22,543 nucleotides of DNA from the NCBI GenBank assembly GCA_003339415.1, contig PDHQ01000460.1, positions 1 to 22,543 of the forward strand, given 5' to 3'. The stretch is from Ophiocordyceps camponoti-saundersi (nom. inval.) (lineage: Eukaryota; Ascomycota; Sordariomycetes; Hypocreales; Ophiocordycipitaceae). The notes below the pieces were generated by a model, which saw nothing but the letters and a program-made list of their open reading frames with translations, was not told the origin of the DNA and made no database searches. Position 1 is the stretch's first letter. Each line of letters begins with the position of its first letter. This document shows positions 19,326-22,543 of this stretch, piece by piece. The translations under genes were made by a program, and so were the position numbers.

Positions 19326-20105
19326 ATAAGGTAAATAACTAATATAATATTTAGGTATTTGCGTACCGAACCCGCCTTACGGACTTAGATATTAATAAGA
19401 GGGACGGGGGAAATAGGAATAGGCACGGGAGCGAGGCGCTTCGCTATATATTCTAGCGAAACGAAGATTATAAGGGAAACGGGCATCTGCTCCTATATTA
19501 TAACGGGTATAAGTATAGGGAGTAGTATAATTAACCTAAACCTAACTACTAATAGTAAAAGATACTCCTACGTTCCGTCTTACTCGTAAAGCTTTCGGGA
19601 CTATTAAGGGAAATTATAATAGTCCTAGGCTTTTCCTAAAACCGAGTAGTATAATTAGGAGGGAGTATATATCTAAAGTCGTTAAACGCCCCCGAGTTTC
19701 GGTATTCGGCTATCTTACCGGGGTAAGTAGCTAGAAGGGTTCGCAAGAGGCCTTGCCGCTAGGTTAAAAAGTTCGAGCGGTATTCTATAGGGTAGTCGAT
19801 CCTTTACTACGAGTCCTATTAGCCTCTAAGTAAGGGGAAGGGTTTAACTAATCTTAAAAATAAAGGATCTACGAATATAGTTAGATTATTATAGCACGTA
19901 ATTCCTATAGTATATTCGTAGTAGTCGAAGTTGCTAAAAGAGAGGCTATAGTCGTAGTCTAGTCTATACCGGGATCCGGGTCTAATTAGTAGTAATATAT
20001 CTCTAGTATAGGTTTTATTAATAGCCGAAGAGTCTAGCTATAAGCTCTAAATATACGTAGTAGGGGAGGATCGTATTATAGAATAAAGTCTTTTACGTCG
20101 TATAC
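19310..20105 (-). pseudogene. Decayed reading frame between direct repeats, unidentified
   Basis: A single minus-strand frame of about 260 codons, stops only TAA/TAG. Readable stretches in order: INKTYTRDILLLIRPGSRYR, LRLLRIYYRNYVL, RLIGLVVKDRLPYRIPLELF, NLAARPLANPSSYLPR, LYYSVLGKA, YYNFPLIVPKALRVRRNVGV, RYNIGADARFPYNLRFARIY, SEAPRSRAYSYFPRPSY. Pro-, Arg- and Tyr-rich (many Tyr may be former His). Flanked by the direct repeats at 19169 and 20130. It resembles no family I can name; a gag-like or element-specific protein is possible but unsupported. Confidence 0.45.
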
Positions 20106-20129
20106 GGGCACGTAAGAGTATATATATAT

Positions 20130-20290
20130 ATAAGGAGAAAGGATAAAGAAAAAGAAAAACTCGTAGGTGAAATCGTAGTAAAATATATATATAAGGGGAT
20201 ATGCTAGTAAAGATACGAGGGGATTATAAAATCGTAGTAAGGACGAATCGTGATTCCTAGTTATTTCGCTAAGTATTATTTATATTTAAT
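20130..20290 (+). repeat. Direct repeat copy 2 (offset about 965 bases)
   Basis: Partner of the repeat at 19169. It lies just upstream of the 5' end of the minus-strand decayed frame, whereas copy 1 lies just past its 3' end. Both copies are heavily diverged by RIP, so boundaries are approximate. Confidence 0.62.
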
Positions 20291-20359
20291 TTTACTTTAC
20301 GAGAAGGTATATCGAGTTTTACGGGAAGTAAGCGTATATAGCTAAGTAAGCGGCTTATG

Positions 20360-20770
20360 CCGGATATTATAGGGAGTATAGGCCCGATAATAGTATACGG
20401 CTAACGTTAGTAAAGTATATAAGACCGCGAGTAAGAAGGTTCGAGGGGTTTATTTTTAGAAATATTTATTAAAAAATGCGATTATATACCTAAGCGGGAG
20501 TATAACTAAAGTTTATATAGGAAAGAATAACGAATTAAAAGTATATTTAAATATATATATTAAAGAAAAGAAAGGAAGGATATATTACGCGTTTAGCGAG
20601 TATAGGGTAGGAGAAGTAAGTAGAGATAAGTGTTATTTATTTATAGTAGCTTATAAAGGCGAGCGCCGGTAAGCCTAGTTAGAGTTTAATTTAGCACGTA
20701 CGGGGCAGGTTAGACCTATCGTCGATATTATCCTTATATACTCTTATTTTCTAAGAGCTGCAATTTAATT
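20360..20770 (+). pseudogene. Decayed reading frame, unidentified
   Basis: A plus-strand frame of about 135 codons with a fully open run of about 71 codons (20460-20670): NAIIYLSGSITKVYIGKNNE, LKVYLNIYIKEKKGRIYYAF, SEYRVGEVSRDKCYLFIVAY, KGERR. Upstream in the same frame: TANVSKVYKTASKKVRGVYF. Downstream, after a TAA and a TAG: LEFNLARTGQVRPIVDIILI. An open run this long without an ATG is uncommon in this window. The composition (K, E, Y, I) partly reflects AT-richness. No family recognised. Confidence 0.4.
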
Positions 20771-21194
20771 CTTTTACTAAATTATCTAACTTTTCTTTTT
20801 TCTATTATATATATACGTAGGGAAAAAAAATATAAAAGGCTGCAAAGAGATAACTTTAGTATAGTGAGGGAACTAACAAATTAAGAAAGAAATAATAACT
20901 ACGTTAAAGGAGGAGGGCGGTTATACTTATTTTAACCTAAAATAATAATCTATATAGAATAAGGGGGGGGTCGTGCTAAATAATGCTAGTAGCCGTACGA
21001 GTCGTATCTTTAATAGCAGGGCGTTAAGAATGCCGAAATATATATTATAAAACCCTATATAATTTCTTTAATACTTTTTTTTGTAGGTATAAATACGGAA
21101 ATATATATATATATTATAGATAGATACTTTAGCGGCGGTGGCAGAGACGATAAAGAAAGATATACGTTAGCCTTACTTAGGGTAGAATGAAGGG
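20771..21194. other. AT-rich DNA without a gene
   Basis: No protein-like frame. Holds T-rich and A-rich runs and a G7 run near 20964-20970. Confidence 0.45.
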
Positions 21195-21610
21195 CATAGA
21201 AACGGTTAAATTAAATAGTTCCGGAACCCTTTTTTTCCTTTTAAAGTTTATAACGACGGGAACATAAAAGGCGGTTAAGATAGGATAGGAATTATCACGA
21301 TACTAGATATATAGCATAGATTAGTTTCCGTCGAGGGAGGAAGGAATTAACTAATAATTAGTCCTTAACCTTATTTTTATAGCTATCCTAAAAGTTATAA
21401 ATCGTAAGTCAAGTCTTAAAAAGAACTTATAGCAAAACTCTACTAAACGGAATTATAACCTTATTTTAAATACTAGAATTTAATACTATAAATTACTAAT
21501 TTATACATTTCTTTTATAATTTTCTATTTTCGGTGAAATAGTTCCCTCCTTCTTTTCCCTTATTCCTCTTATCTTTATATAGAAATCCGACTTCTTATCG
21601 CTTTCTCTAT
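21195..21610 (+). repeat. Direct repeat R1 (offset about 885 bases)
   Basis: Shared with R2 at 22083-22500: TTAAATAGTT; AAAAGGCG..TAAGATAGGATAG; TTAGTTTCC.TCGAG..AGGAA; CCTAAAAGT; ATAAGTC.AGT.TTA; CTCTACTAAACGGAATTA (18 identical bases at 21438 and 22323); ATAGTTCC; and CTTTATATAGAAA. The offset is 885-888 throughout, so few indels separate the copies. Confidence 0.75.
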
Positions 21611-22082
21611 AGAGAATTACTATCTAACTTATCCCTAAAAAGCTAGAGATTACCCCTTATATTATCTAAAGGCTATAGTTAAATAAGAAGTTACGCCTTT
21701 AAGGTATCTACTATACTCGCTAGGGGTGTCCTTCTTCCCGCGCCAAACTATAATATCGGATTCCGGGATTACTATAGTATTATCTTAGGTTAGTTATTAT
21801 AAGCCGATATATATATATATATATATATACTAGAGTTTAGTTTATTATAAAGGAGGAAAGGAGTAAGCGCGTTAGTAAAGGAAGAATATATAGGGAGCAA
21901 GCGCAGAGTTATATAAGGGGGGGGGAGTTCTTAGATAACGGTAGTTTTTAGAGATAAGAGTGAGGCTTTAGCTATAGTCGATTTTGCGAGGCAGAAGTTA
22001 TCTAATAGAGGGCAGTTCGACGGCGGTAATAGTAATACCTAAGGAAGGCAGGCGCTATACGAATATAAAATACTAATAGAGG
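21611..22082. other. Stretch between direct repeats R1 and R2
   Basis: No protein-like frame. Contains an (AT)n microsatellite near 21807-21829 and a G8 run near 21918. If R1 and R2 are LTR-like, this interior (about 470 bases) is too short for a retrotransposon and would be a relic or a tandem array. Confidence 0.4.
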
Positions 22083-22500
22083 CTTACGCTAAGATAGATT
22101 AAATAGTTATTAGTACTTTTTTATCTCCTAATACCCTATATAGATAAGGGTAATAAAAGGCGCCTAAGATAGGATAGCGGTTATTATAAAGTATATAGTG
22201 CTATTTAGTTTCCCTCGAGAAAGGAAAAATTAGGCTAGTTATTAGCCCTAAAGCTTATCTTTATAGTGTTCCTAAAAGTCGTATATTATAAGTCGAGTGT
22301 TAGAGAGGGCTTATAAGTAAAACTCTACTAAACGGAATTAGAGATTTACTTCGAACCTTAGACTTTTATATAGCGAGTAAGTAAGTTAACCGTTATTATA
22401 AAGTTTTAAAAGTTCGGTTAGATAGTTCCTATACCTTTATCTCTCCCCTTCCTATCTTTATATAGAAAATAAATATATTATCGCTTTTATAATAGAGGAT
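22083..22500 (+). repeat. Direct repeat R2 (offset about 885 bases)
   Basis: Second copy of R1, ending near the window edge. The remaining bases to 22543 show no further match. Whether more copies follow beyond the window cannot be seen. Confidence 0.75.
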
Positions 22501-22543
22501 GCTAATAGAGCTTATTACCGTATATAGTATAGCTATATATCCT

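Noticed and set aside
1..22543. tRNA, rRNA, CRISPR or telomeric repeats
   Set aside because: No cloverleaf-like conserved words, no rRNA blocks, no regularly spaced identical repeats and no TTAGGG arrays were seen. Heavy TpA conversion would also obscure RNA genes.
1..22543. Very AT-rich organellar or bacterial origin
   Set aside because: CpG is abundant and only CpA/TpG are lost, which fits RIP of nuclear fungal DNA. RRP5 and copia remnants are nuclear eukaryotic.

Overview
The window looks like heterochromatin-like repeat DNA from a filamentous ascomycete (Pezizomycotina) that has been saturated by repeat-induced point mutation (RIP, C-to-T at CpA). Visible signs: TpA is everywhere, CpA and TpG are nearly absent, CpG is freely kept, and almost every stop inside the decayed reading frames is TAA or TAG, not TGA. 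ATG, a TpG word, is also rare, so start codons are mostly lost (ATG to ATA). No intact protein gene of normal length survives. Most of the content is recoverable only by reading through TAA/TAG as former Gln or Trp codons. A decayed copia polyprotein and a decayed RRP5 fragment support a fungal source.

Layout. 1-2150: AT-rich debris, a G14 tract, an AT microsatellite, a small minisatellite and one weak decayed frame. 2150-8960: two very long decayed genes facing away from each other across about 700 bases. The minus-strand one starts at an ATG at 5541 and keeps one frame for about 880 codons. The plus-strand one (6240-8960) is in three phase blocks. I recognise neither. 9422-10238: the 3' end of a Ty1/copia pol gene (RT tail and RNase H). 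10455-17475: four copies of an undescribed repeat unit, named D, A, B and C in map order. Each ends in a gene of about 119 codons or more beginning MPPxRN where the start survives. D and B are long forms in inverted orientation, sharing a Lys-rich segment and a conserved 20-base palindrome. A and C are shorter forms. Between B and C lies another decayed frame. 17480-18430: a decayed fragment of the ribosome-biogenesis gene RRP5 on the minus strand, directly against unit C. 18440-22543: two sets of direct repeats (offsets about 965 and 885 bases) and two unidentified decayed frames.

Nothing here is likely to be expressed as a working protein. The main interest is as a record: an unusually indel-free fossil of a divergent gene pair, a small repeat family with its own conserved reading frame, and a duplicated host housekeeping gene fragment caught by RIP. 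All homology calls come from reading translations by eye; no database search was possible.
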